A DNA stretch of 31,925 nt from a virus. This document shows positions 1-6,968 of this stretch, one piece after another (position 1 is the first letter of the stretch; the number at the start of each line of letters is the position of its first letter). Position numbers and translations under genes: made by a program. The notes below the pieces were generated by a model. It worked only from the letters and a program-made list of their open reading frames with translations, searched no databases and had not been told where the DNA came from. The DNA is taken from the IMG/VR virus record IMGVR_UViG_3300006484_000035, positions 1 through 31,925 of that record. One strand, written 5' to 3'.

Positions 1-2
1 AA

Positions 3-1295
3 AAAAACGGAGCATTTGCAACTGCCTACTTCATATTATATAATAATCACGTAGCAGGTACAATAACGGCACAAGGTCGTGATTTAACAAAAACAATGGA
101 TAGAGTAAATGAAGATTATTGGTATAACCAATGGCATCTTGATTTTGATGTACATGATAAAGTAGGAATTAAAAATGTTACTCAAATTGATAAAAGTGAG
201 CATGTGAGTATTTATGCAGATACTGACTCATTATTTGTATCATTTAAACCGGCAATCGATCATTGTGATTGGAATAATCTAGTTTTAAGTGAGATTGATT
301 CTATAGATAAAAAGTTTATTGTTCTTTCAAAAGCAAAAGTAAAACATAATAATCCGAATTGTGTTGCAGTTGTTCATTCAGTAGATGAGTTAAAAGATAC
401 TATCTGTAATGGTTATGACTTATTAGTATTTGATGGACATTTCATTAAAGATAGAAATCTTAATGGTATGATAAATGATGGTGTATTTACATCAGAAATA
501 AAATGGAATTGGACTAGTGAATTAGAACTAATTCAAGGTTTAGATCATTTCAGATATGGTGGATATTTCAAACAATGTTTAGAAGATTATGCTGCTTCAT
601 TTGGAGTAGAGAATAAAGAAGACTTTGAGTTAGAGAAAATCTCTGAATCTATTATCAATATAGCCAAAAAGAAATATATTCAACATATTGTACATGAGGA
701 TGGTATCAACTTTGATCCTATGACTTATATATTCCCTAAAGGAGTTGAACTTGTACGTTCATCCACACCTTTATTTGCAAGAGATAAGATTGTAGATATT
801 GTAAGATACTTATTTTCTAATCCAGATACATTCAACATTAAAGAATTATTGAAATTAGTTAAGAATTTAAGAAAAGAATTTGAATTAGCAGATATTGATG
901 ATATTGCAATGCAGTCTTCTTGTTCTAACTATGATGCTAAGATTATTGATGATAAGAGTTTGCCTTTAAGATATGTAAATGGTTCACATTTTGCAGTCAA
1001 AGCGGCGGCTTATCATAATTACTTATTAAATTTGGATAGAGTAGCACAACAGAAATATGAATTTATTAAATCGGGTACAAAGATTAAGTATTATGTTTGT
1101 AAGGATAAAACTGTGAATGATCAGTTTGCTTATATGAGAGGTTCATACCCTCATGAGTTCGCTCCACAGATAGATTATGACGAACAGTTCGCGAAAGCTA
1201 TACTTTCCCCGATCAATTCAATTATCGAACCATTAGGTTTACCTGAAATAACTAAACGATTGTCGGTAATAATGGACATATTCAATGGCTTCTAA
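3..1295 (+). CDS. 43: Family B DNA polymerase, T4 gp43-like, C-terminal part (5' end outside window)
   Basis: Replicative DNA polymerase; the frame is open from the first bases of the window, so the gene starts upstream and only the palm end and thumb are present. The catalytic motif C, Y-A-D-T-D-S, is encoded at 213-230. Further on come A-K-K-K-Y and V-R-S-S-T-P, which match the KKRY and QSSTP segments of T4 gp43. The C-terminus (I-M-D-I-F-N-G-F) resembles the sliding-clamp-binding tail of gp43 (LDFLFG). Between DTDS and KKKY there are about 145 residues against roughly 80 as I recall for T4, so an extra segment of about 60 residues lies beside the palm. The gene is followed within 2 bases by a bidirectional terminator and faces a convergent gene. 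The ATG at 96 is internal, not the true start. Confidence 0.93.
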   Translation, partial: KNGAFATAYFILYNNHVAGTITAQGRDLTKTMDRVNEDYWYNQWHLDFDVHDKVGIKNVTQIDKSEHVSIYADTDSLFVSFKPAIDHCDWNNLVLSEIDSIDKKFIVLSKAKVKHNNPNCVAVVHSVDELKDTICNGYDLLVFDGHFIKDRNLNGMINDGVFTSEIKWNWTSELELIQGLDHFRYGGYFKQCLEDYAASFGVENKEDFELEKISESIINIAKKKYIQHIVHEDGINFDPMTYIFPKGVELVRSSTPLFARDKIVDIVRYLFSNPDTFNIKELLKLVKNLRKEFELADIDDIAMQSSCSNYDAKIIDDKSLPLRYVNGSHFAVKAAAYHNYLLNLDRVAQQKYEFIKSGTKIKYYVCKDKTVNDQFAYMRGSYPHEFAPQIDYDEQFAKAILSPINSIIEPLGLPEITKRLSVIMDIFNGF

Positions 1296-1296
1296 T

Positions 1297-1327
1297 AAAA
1301 AATCCTCTCAATTCGAGAGGATTTTTT
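1297..1327. terminator. Bidirectional intrinsic terminator
   Basis: A 13-bp inverted repeat (1297-1309 with 1315-1327, loop AATTC) has the core AATCCTCTC/GAGAGGATT flanked by an A run on the left and a T run on the right, so it works on both strands. It separates the polymerase gene from the convergent gene ending at 1326. Confidence 0.9.
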
Positions 1328-1637
1328 ATTCTAAATCTTTCTTTAACTTTGTAGACCAGGTTGGTATATAATTGATTGGCATACCAAATGGAGCACCACC
1401 AGTGTCACCATTTAATAATGATTGTATTTGTTCTTCGATACCAGTTATGAATTTAATTTTTTCTTCAAAAGGCATGCTATCATGATAATATATCCATTCA
1501 AGTAGTTCTTCCATAAATTTTATAGTAGTAGTTCCTTCTTTTGGTTGTTCAGTAGGTTGAAACTCTCCATTAGGACCTACAAATCTTTTATTGTCTTCAC
1601 TTTCATTAAATTTATTAAATGTATCAATTCTTTTCAT
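1326..1637 (-). CDS. Hypothetical protein with N-terminal capsid-targeting-like peptide
   Basis: 103-residue soluble protein that I do not recognise. It begins MKRIDTFNKFNE-S, one of the clearest members of a set of similar N-terminal peptides in this window (also at 2371, 3147, 6540, 7619 and 29162, by start position). The F-N-E|S step fits the hydrophobic-x-Glu cleavage rule of T4 prohead protease, so the first 12 residues may be a removable targeting peptide; this is inference. The rest has an acidic, aromatic helix-like stretch (about residues 38-60) and no known motif. It lies 5 bases downstream of the 242-residue gene on the same strand, so the two are probably cotranscribed. Its stop codon is in the arm of the shared terminator. 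Confidence 0.8.
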   Translation of the reverse strand: MKRIDTFNKFNESEDNKRFVGPNGEFQPTEQPKEGTTTIKFMEELLEWIYYHDSMPFEEKIKFITGIEEQIQSLLNGDTGGAPFGMPINYIPTWSTKLKKDLE

Positions 1638-1642
1638 ATACT

Positions 1643-2371
1643 TTATGTTTTTGCTACTACCTTATCTTCTTGAAATGTGAAGAAATTTCCTTCTATTACA
1701 ACATCTTTACCTCTTACAATAATAAATGATTGTCCTTTATAAACGATTAGGTAGTCTGTATTCAACGATAATGATCCTTGTGAGTGAACTTTCACTTTTC
1801 TTGTTGATTCGCTAATAACTGCTTTATCATAAGGTTTAACTTGAATAGTTACTTCTTTACCTAAGTAAATAAATTTCCCATCGATTCCAGAAATATCTTC
1901 TTCAACTGTTGGCGGAATAAAGTTTACTGATATTCCTTTCTTTTCTTGTAATGATTGTTTAAAAAATCTTAAAGAATCTTGTTCTCCTACATTTCCTCTT
2001 CTAGAAGTATTTATTAAAACTGGTAAAGTAATACGTTTAAAGTATCTACCTTTCCAGTGATATATCTCTTTCATATTATTAGTCATATAGTGATAGAATG
2101 CGGCTTCTGTTCTAATAGAGTTTTCTCTAATTATTGATTTGAATACCGTATAGTTATTTACCATTTTACTGATATATTCGCTACTTATAATCTGACCTTC
2201 TATGTTTAAATCTTGATTCACTCCATATTTAAAACCAAATGGCTCATATACCTCTTGGATATATTCCTTGATTTTACCATTTAACCAATCTATTGAGTTA
2301 AATTCACCATATTTCTTGGTCATTACGTTTCCTAATTTTAAGGAACTTTCATTTAATTTGATCCATTTCAT
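1643..2371 (-). CDS. Putative PD-(D/E)XK-fold nuclease-like protein
   Basis: 242 residues. The C-terminal half shows the order of a restriction-endonuclease-like fold: Glu130 in a helix (N-V-G-E-Q-D-S), then D-I-S-G-I-D164-G-K-F, then T-I-Q177-V-K179-P, that is E...D...QxK. The N-terminal 130 residues are not recognised. The protein starts MKWIKLNE-SS, a short form of the N-terminal peptide shared by several proteins here, so it may be packaged in the head (inference). Such a nuclease could act on host or competitor DNA after injection or in phage DNA processing; the sequence does not decide. First gene of a two-gene minus-strand unit with the 103-residue gene, divergent from the gene at 2403; the 31-base gap holds TATATA-rich elements for both directions. 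Confidence 0.7.
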   Translation of the reverse strand: MKWIKLNESSLKLGNVMTKKYGEFNSIDWLNGKIKEYIQEVYEPFGFKYGVNQDLNIEGQIISSEYISKMVNNYTVFKSIIRENSIRTEAAFYHYMTNNMKEIYHWKGRYFKRITLPVLINTSRRGNVGEQDSLRFFKQSLQEKKGISVNFIPPTVEEDISGIDGKFIYLGKEVTIQVKPYDKAVISESTRKVKVHSQGSLSLNTDYLIVYKGQSFIIVRGKDVVIEGNFFTFQEDKVVAKT

Positions 2372-2402
2372 AATGTATATATAAAAAAATAATATATAAA
2401 TT

Positions 2403-2609
2403 ATGAAAGAAGATGAAATATATCCATATTATCTAAAACATTTAGATAACAGACTTACGGAAGGTAAATTAAGTAGAGGTTCTTTTTCTCTTTTACGAAT
2501 TAGCGAAAGTGCTTTTAATGATTTTAAATATAGATTTGAAAATGATAAAGAATTTTCCCTTCAATTTAAGCGAGATAAGAGGATTGATGATCTTTTTAAT
2601 GATATATAA
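2403..2609 (+). CDS. Hypothetical small protein (68 aa)
   Basis: Charged protein rich in Lys, Asp and Phe with no recognised domain. The ATG follows the A/T-rich element AATATATAAATT directly and has no Shine-Dalgarno, as for most genes here. It is followed after 15 bases by the next gene in the same direction, so a small operon 2403-3689 is likely. The open frame, upstream element and tight packing support a real gene; function unknown. Confidence 0.65.
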   Translation: MKEDEIYPYYLKHLDNRLTEGKLSRGSFSLLRISESAFNDFKYRFENDKEFSLQFKRDKRIDDLFNDI

Positions 2610-2624
2610 AAAATATATAGTTGT

Positions 2625-3098
2625 ATGAAAAGTATAGTAGCAGAAGAATTTTCCGGTCAAGAAAAGACTGATGAATTACTAGATAAAATATCTAAGTATG
2701 GTATAATATCTTTGACTATACATGAAAAAGACTTTTTAGACGCAGTTTCTTTAGGTGATGAAGAAGCAGTTAAAACTAAGATGAGGATTTTAAGTACTGA
2801 TACTATTTTTGAGGATGATTACTTTAAATTTGAATTAGATGATATAAAGTATGAAGAAGATGGTATTGAATATATTGGTACTTTATATGTACCAGATTTA
2901 GAGAAATCGCATAAAACAATAGAGGGAAACTTAAAAGGTAAAATAATACTTTATAATACCGGTGCTTATTCACTTGATTTTTTAAAAGTTGTAAATGATA
3001 AGGGTAAAGTAGTGGAATATGATGTTTTTGAGTTTTGTGGTGGATTAGAATATGAATTAGATAGCTTTATAGACTATGTGGTTCAAGAATTAGAGTAA
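2625..3098 (+). CDS. Hypothetical acidic protein (157 aa)
   Basis: Soluble, strongly acidic protein (many Asp/Glu; C-terminus V-V-Q-E-L-E) with no recognised domain and no membrane segment. It begins MKSIVAEE-FSG, which faintly recalls the N-terminal peptides of neighbouring proteins but lacks their Phe-rich core, so I do not count it as a member. The upstream sequence TTTTAATGATATATAA overlaps the end of the previous gene and resembles the window's common upstream element. Second gene of the 2403-3689 set. Confidence 0.7.
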   Translation: MKSIVAEEFSGQEKTDELLDKISKYGIISLTIHEKDFLDAVSLGDEEAVKTKMRILSTDTIFEDDYFKFELDDIKYEEDGIEYIGTLYVPDLEKSHKTIEGNLKGKIILYNTGAYSLDFLKVVNDKGKVVEYDVFEFCGGLEYELDSFIDYVVQELE

Positions 3099-3114
3099 AA
3101 ACAGGTATTTTAAA

Positions 3115-3126
3115 TTTAATATATAA
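3115..3126 (+). promoter_or_regulatory. Consensus upstream element TTTAATATATAA
   Basis: Exact copy of the 12-mer found upstream of eight genes in this window. It ends 20 bases before the ATG at 3147, and the spacer is almost pure A/T. Read as a probable phage promoter. Confidence 0.65.
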
Positions 3127-3146
3127 TAAAAAAATAATTATTTGAT

Positions 3147-3689
3147 ATGATTAAAAAGTATAATCAATTCGTAGATGACAAAATAAATGAAGAGTTTACT
3201 GCTGGACCTGAACAAGCTCCTGCACCTACAAGAAGAGAAACGGAAACTCCATCTAGACCAGATACAGATAGACCTACTGCTCCTAGACCAACTAGACCAG
3301 GTGTTATCCCAGATGATGTTCCAAGTGAACAAGATAATCCATTGGCTAAAAATAATCCATTTGAACAAGAGTTTGAAGGTGGTGAAGAAGAAGAACAAGA
3401 AGATGTTTATTCTAGTAGATTAAAAGAATTGGCACAAGCATTAGGATTAGAATCGGATGCAGTTCAAAACAACAAATTAGAATTTGATGGAAAAGAAATT
3501 ATTTTTCCTTCTGAAACTGAAAAGTTCCACGTTGATAGAAAGAAATTTGATACAGTTGATCAAGTTGTTTCTTATTTACAAGGTGGTTCTGAAAGAGTTG
3601 CTCCTAGATTAGAAGAAGAAGACAGAATTGATCCTGAATTTGAAGCTAAAAGTTATAAATTCTCAAGAAGAGAAAGAAGATTAAAATAA
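3147..3689 (+). CDS. Putative internal/prohead protein: Pro-rich, acidic, with capsid-targeting-like peptide
   Basis: 180 residues. It starts MIKKYNQFVDDKINE-EF, an N-terminal peptide of the shared type (hydrophobic-x-Glu before the possible cut). Residues 19-60 are a disordered Pro/Thr/Arg-rich stretch with repeated R-P-T/A-P units, followed by an acidic run (E-G-G-E-E-E-E-Q-E-D, about 78-87). The second half is a small charged domain ending in basic R-R-E-R-R-L-K. No enzyme motif is seen. Composition and leader suggest a prohead core or internal virion protein (inference). It has an exact consensus upstream element and a bidirectional terminator behind it. Confidence 0.75.
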   Translation: MIKKYNQFVDDKINEEFTAGPEQAPAPTRRETETPSRPDTDRPTAPRPTRPGVIPDDVPSEQDNPLAKNNPFEQEFEGGEEEEQEDVYSSRLKELAQALGLESDAVQNNKLEFDGKEIIFPSETEKFHVDRKKFDTVDQVVSYLQGGSERVAPRLEEEDRIDPEFEAKSYKFSRRERRLK

Positions 3690-3705
3690 TATTTTAATAG
3701 ATATA

Positions 3706-3732
3706 AAAAAACCACTCATTTGAGTGGTTTTT
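3706..3732. terminator. Bidirectional intrinsic terminator
   Basis: ACCACTCA (3711-3718) pairs with TGAGTGGT (3721-3728), flanked by an A run and a T run. The 18-base core differs at one base from the terminator at 8818-8835. It separates the convergent genes ending at 3689 and 3736. Confidence 0.88.
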
Positions 3733-3735
3733 GTT

Positions 3736-4059
3736 TTACTGTTGATTTTCCTCAACCGTTGCATCTGCTGAATTACTAACGTCTGATGCTTTCTTTTCGC
3801 TTTGTATTTGGCTAACCATATAACCTGCAACAAGAAACTGAATAGAAGCCCATCCACCAAACTCAATCATAGTCATTGTATCAAACTTGCTTAATAGAAA
3901 AAATATCATTCCCCACTCTGCAATTACAAATCCAATCCCTGACTCAACCCTCTTTTTAGAAAAGTATGAGTCTTCTGTAGAATAGATTTTCATAATCTCT
4001 GTGAAGAACCATTTGATACTTCCAAAGAATCCTAACTTCTTTTTAACTTGTTCTGCCAT
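3736..4059 (-). CDS. Putative membrane protein with two transmembrane segments
   Basis: 107 residues. After a basic, aromatic N-terminus (K-K-K-L-G-F-F-G-S-I-K-W-F-F) come two hydrophobic segments, about residues 42-58 (I-G-F-V-I-A-E-W-G-M-I-F-F-L-L) and 67-83 (G-G-W-A-S-I-Q-F-L-V-A-G-Y-M-V), joined by a short loop, then a polar tail. Both ends would lie on the same side of the membrane. The size and two-helix layout resemble some small phage membrane proteins, including holin types, but no lysis enzyme adjoins it and I see no family signature, so it stays a membrane protein of unknown role. It has its own consensus upstream element at 4077-4088. Confidence 0.75.
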   Translation of the reverse strand: MAEQVKKKLGFFGSIKWFFTEIMKIYSTEDSYFSKKRVESGIGFVIAEWGMIFFLLSKFDTMTMIEFGGWASIQFLVAGYMVSQIQSEKKASDVSNSADATVEENQQ

Positions 4060-4076
4060 AATAAGTCTTTTTTATT

Positions 4077-4088
4077 TTATATATTAAA
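4077..4088 (-). promoter_or_regulatory. Consensus upstream element TTTAATATATAA (minus strand)
   Basis: Exact 12-mer on the minus strand, 17 bases before the start codon at 4059. Confidence 0.65.
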
Positions 4089-4119
4089 ACAAAAAACACA
4101 AAAAAATAAATAAAATATC

Positions 4120-5316
4120 TTATAATTTTTTAAATTCTTCAAATTTTTTATTATAATCAACTTCTTCTTTATTATTTCTTCTACGTTTGAATTTAGGAAT
4201 CCATTTTACATCCAATGCATCTTTACTGAAAAATAAAGGTAGTTTCAACTTTTTAAAAGCATCCGGTGTTAGTTGACATAATTTATTTATATCTTTTACC
4301 TTACTTATTCTATGTAATAAACTAAATGGATCATTAGAGTTCTTTTGGTCAACAATACTTTCAAACAGTTTATTCCATAAAAATACTGTATATCCTTCTT
4401 TTAACTTTTCTTCTGATTTCTTAAATCCAGCCTCATCATTATCAAAAAAATATTGTAAATCAAATCCACTATTTTCTAAAAATCTAAAGTCTGTATTTAC
4501 ACCAACTAACCCAATTGAGTTAGGATAGAATAGTGAATCTAAATAACCTTCAAATACTGTAATCATTCTATCAAAATCAACATTAAGTATATTAAAGTAA
4601 TAAGATAACTTGTTATAAATAACCAACTCATTTATATCAATATGTTTAGGTTCTTCTTTTGCCAAATTTACCCATTCTAATATATTCTCAAAGTTATAGA
4701 TTTTAAACATTCTTTTTCTACCTTCTTTAAGATTACGAACTTGCATTCCTAATAACTTAGTATCTCTACGATTAAGCATTATTATAATCCATTCCGATTC
4801 ATCTTCATTTTTCCAATACTTTGCTTGGTAAATATTTTTATGTTTATCTGGTTCTATACCACGACCTATTAGGTACTTGTATATACCGCCATTGACTTGA
4901 ATAGGTTTAAAGTCAGAAAATGGAGTAAGATTTAGTTCGATAGATTTTTCTAAGTCACTTAAATCAATTAAGTTATCAAATTTTGCATCAGTAAATTCAC
5001 TTTGGTAATCATTATAAGTCATAATTGAATCTAAGTGTTCAATCATCTCTAATTTCTTATCTGGATCAATTTGTTCATTGAAATGTTTACACATTCTATC
5101 GAATGTAGTTTTCTTATCACAATTGAAACAAATAAAAACTAAACGATTAAAGTAAAGATTACCACGTTTGGCATGATTGTTTCGATGACTATCTCCGCAA
5201 AATGGACATGCAAAGTTCAAACGGTCTGAGTAATCGTTTACTCTACGCTTTTGAACATTTGCAAACTCTTTATCGAGAATTTTTTGAAGAATATTTTTAA
5301 TATAGACTTTATCCAT
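4120..5316 (-). CDS. 61: DNA primase, T4 gp61-like
   Basis: 398-residue primase that would make RNA primers for lagging-strand synthesis with the phage replicative helicase. The N-terminal zinc ribbon is C37-P-F-C40 ... C63-F-N-C66, with H44 close by (C-P-F-C-G-D-S-H). The TOPRIM domain holds V-F-E256-G-Y-L-D260 and F-F-D292-N-D294-E-A-G, the acidic residues that bind metal. The C-terminus is basic (K-F-K-R-R-R-N-N-K). The start at 5316 places the zinc ribbon at the usual distance from the N-terminus. Upstream lies ACAATATATTC rather than the exact 12-mer. It is on the opposite strand to the polymerase, with the nuclease and small genes between. Slightly longer than T4 gp61. Confidence 0.92.
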   Translation of the reverse strand: MDKVYIKNILQKILDKEFANVQKRRVNDYSDRLNFACPFCGDSHRNNHAKRGNLYFNRLVFICFNCDKKTTFDRMCKHFNEQIDPDKKLEMIEHLDSIMTYNDYQSEFTDAKFDNLIDLSDLEKSIELNLTPFSDFKPIQVNGGIYKYLIGRGIEPDKHKNIYQAKYWKNEDESEWIIIMLNRRDTKLLGMQVRNLKEGRKRMFKIYNFENILEWVNLAKEEPKHIDINELVIYNKLSYYFNILNVDFDRMITVFEGYLDSLFYPNSIGLVGVNTDFRFLENSGFDLQYFFDNDEAGFKKSEEKLKEGYTVFLWNKLFESIVDQKNSNDPFSLLHRISKVKDINKLCQLTPDAFKKLKLPLFFSKDALDVKWIPKFKRRRNNKEEVDYNKKFEEFKKL

Positions 5317-5355
5317 ACTGAATATATTGTAAAAGGCTTACTAAGTTTAAATAAA

Positions 5356-5379
5356 AAATCCTCTTAAAAAAGAGGATTT
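5356..5379 (-). terminator. Intrinsic terminator of the minus-strand gene ending at 5383
   Basis: AAATCCTCTT (5356-5365) pairs with AAGAGGATTT (5370-5379), with a loop of four A. On the minus strand the hairpin is followed by a T run. The stem shares ATCCTCT with the terminator at 1301. Confidence 0.85.
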
Positions 5380-5382
5380 AAT

Positions 5383-6540
5383 TTATTCTTTACATTTACA
5401 ATCACAACTATCATCACAGTCACACTCTTCTTTTGAGTTGTCACAACAAGGACACCATTCTTGGTTACCTAGTCGTCTCGATTGAGCTTTTAGTCTATTA
5501 CCATAAGGATCTTGACGAGTTTCATCACCATTTGCACTGAAACCATCAGTTTTACCAGCCATAATCATAAGATTAGTTTCTGGTTGCATAGAGATAGTAG
5601 AACTTTGTAGTCCAGTAATTTGAGTTTGACTCTCATTAAAATCACCAAATGATTTAACTCTTCTTGTAGGTATATTAGTCTTAACTACGTTTTCTGGTTT
5701 ATTAGTATCTTTAATAATAAACTCTTTAATGAATGGCCATAATTCTTCATGATCTAAATCTTGGCTTGAAAGAGCATCTTTCATATGTTTAACATTTCCT
5801 GGATCATCATCAGAGAAACCAACTTTTGCAACAAATCCAATTTTTTGTGCATATCCATTTACATCAGTAATAAATTCTCTTAAAGCATCCTCTTTAGCTA
5901 CTTCTGGATTGGCAGGTGAGCCACCTCTTGAAGGAGCAGAAACACCAACAAAGTGACATAAATCCAAGTAGTTTTTAACTAATTCACTTTGAGAGAAGTT
6001 TGTAATACTTTCATAACTTTCTTCTTCTCTTGATTTACCAAAAAGTTGAAGAAACATAAGTAAACTATCATGCATTTTCTCTTTATCTTGTTGATCTAAA
6101 CTGTCAATAATATATTCAACACCTTTTCTCATACCTTCTGATTCGTGTCCTCTTGCAGTAATAATAGCAAATACAGAACCATTAGTTAAACATTCAATAA
6201 AATCTTCCCAAGCTGGGGCAAATGCTTCCATCTGTAATGCCTTAGCAACATCTTTTTTAAATATTTCTGGATCTTCTGTGTCTCTAAAGTTTCTAAATGC
6301 TGTATTATAGTCTAAACCAACAATAGTTTTCCCATCATATTCAAAATCTTCTTTTCCTATTTTAGAACGATAAACTGCAAAGTCTGCGGTACTCATACCA
6401 ACTTCTTCACCATCTTCGGTTTGTACCATGATCTCAGTTGGCATATCCAAAATATTATTATCCCAGTCTAGTGCATAAAAAAGTAAAGTTCCTTTACCGG
6501 TAAAACTTTCTTTGATGAAATTATTAAATTTTAATAACAT
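5383..6540 (-). CDS. HAD-like hydrolase with leader peptide, internal second leader-like site and Cys-rich tail
   Basis: 385 residues. It starts MLLKFNNFIKE-SF, the shared capsid-targeting-like peptide. A HAD-type core follows: motif I A-L-D25-W-D27-N-N, motif II I-I-T128-A-R, and acidic motif G-F-S-D244-D-D-P-G-N. Large insertions separate the motifs. At 295-304 the sequence V-K-S-F-G-D-F-N-E-S repeats the leader pattern inside the chain, which would allow a second cut releasing the last 80 or so residues. That tail ends in a cluster of eight Cys among Asp/Glu (residues 363-383), likely metal-binding. Substrate unknown; related HAD proteins act on phosphates of nucleotides or nucleic acids. 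It has an exact upstream element at 6560-6571 and its own terminator. Confidence 0.72.
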   Translation of the reverse strand: MLLKFNNFIKESFTGKGTLLFYALDWDNNILDMPTEIMVQTEDGEEVGMSTADFAVYRSKIGKEDFEYDGKTIVGLDYNTAFRNFRDTEDPEIFKKDVAKALQMEAFAPAWEDFIECLTNGSVFAIITARGHESEGMRKGVEYIIDSLDQQDKEKMHDSLLMFLQLFGKSREEESYESITNFSQSELVKNYLDLCHFVGVSAPSRGGSPANPEVAKEDALREFITDVNGYAQKIGFVAKVGFSDDDPGNVKHMKDALSSQDLDHEELWPFIKEFIIKDTNKPENVVKTNIPTRRVKSFGDFNESQTQITGLQSSTISMQPETNLMIMAGKTDGFSANGDETRQDPYGNRLKAQSRRLGNQEWCPCCDNSKEECDCDDSCDCKCKE

Positions 6541-6559
6541 AGTATTATAATATTTTTTA

Positions 6560-6571
6560 TTATATATTAAA
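6560..6571 (-). promoter_or_regulatory. Consensus upstream element TTTAATATATAA (minus strand)
   Basis: Exact 12-mer on the minus strand, 19 bases before the start codon at 6540. The spacer is A/T only apart from one C near the ATG. Confidence 0.65.
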
Positions 6572-6581
6572 TTTCATTTAT

Positions 6582-6607
6582 AAAAAAAAGAGGACTAAAT
6601 CCTCTTT
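6582..6607 (-). terminator. Intrinsic terminator of the minus-strand gene ending at 6613
   Basis: AAAGAGGA (6587-6594) pairs with TCCTCTTT (6600-6607), loop CTAAA. On the minus strand the hairpin is followed by a run of seven T. Confidence 0.85.
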
Positions 6608-6612
6608 CTTAT

Positions 6613-6921
6613 TTATCTTTTATTGAAAAAAGATTGAAAAGATTCTAGTGCCTGACCTTCTTCTTCGTCTTCATCTTCTTCTGATTCTTGACCTTCTGAT
6701 TCTTCGTCTCCGAAATCTTCTTCTTCGTCTTGACCATCAAAATCTTTAAATCCTTTAACGTCATCATCGTCTTCTTGACCTTCTTGACTTTGTCCTTCTT
6801 CAGGAGTTTCAAGAGTAAATTCTTCAACTGTTTCACCATCTAATTCAGCTTTAACAGTTACGACACCGTCAACTTCTTCGATTTCGATTTCATATCCAAG
6901 TACTTCAACTTTAGTTTTCAT
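6613..6921 (-). CDS. Highly acidic small protein, possible prohead core protein
   Basis: 102 residues. The first 40 look like a small beta domain (MKTKVEVLGYEIEIEEVDG). Residues 41-88 are almost entirely Glu, Asp, Gly, Gln and Ser with runs such as E-D-D-D-D and D-E-D-E-E-E. The chain ends A-L-E-S-F-Q-S-F-F-N-K-R, an aromatic tail whose A-L-E-S step again fits hydrophobic-x-Glu cleavage, here at the C-terminus. T4 gp67, a prohead core protein, is comparably small and acidic; that comparison is by composition only. An exact upstream element and a terminator frame it as a single-gene unit. Confidence 0.7.
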   Translation of the reverse strand: MKTKVEVLGYEIEIEEVDGVVTVKAELDGETVEEFTLETPEEGQSQEGQEDDDDVKGFKDFDGQDEEEDFGDEESEGQESEEDEDEEEGQALESFQSFFNKR

Positions 6922-6940
6922 ATATGTTATTATTTTTTTA

Positions 6941-6952
6941 TTATATATTAAA
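6941..6952 (-). promoter_or_regulatory. Consensus upstream element TTTAATATATAA (minus strand)
   Basis: Exact 12-mer on the minus strand, 19 bases before the start codon at 6921. Confidence 0.65.
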
Positions 6953-6968
6953 TTATTAAACGTCTTTT

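Noticed and set aside
96-98. ATG at 96 as the start of a separate 399-residue protein
   Set aside because: The frame is open to the left edge with polymerase-like sequence, and DTDS lies about 40 residues after this ATG, so the polymerase begins outside the window.
2625-2648. 157-residue protein as a further member of the leader-peptide set
   Set aside because: MKSIVAEE-F has a Glu but lacks the aromatic/basic core seen in the six accepted members.
3138-3423. Open frames in other frames of the Pro-rich gene (both strands)
   Set aside because: They arise from the repetitive composition of the 180-residue gene; they lack their own upstream element, and the chosen frame has the leader peptide and matching terminator.
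3736-4059. Holin
   Set aside because: Two membrane segments fit, but there is no adjacent lysis gene, no family motif and its tail is long and polar; kept as an unassigned membrane protein.
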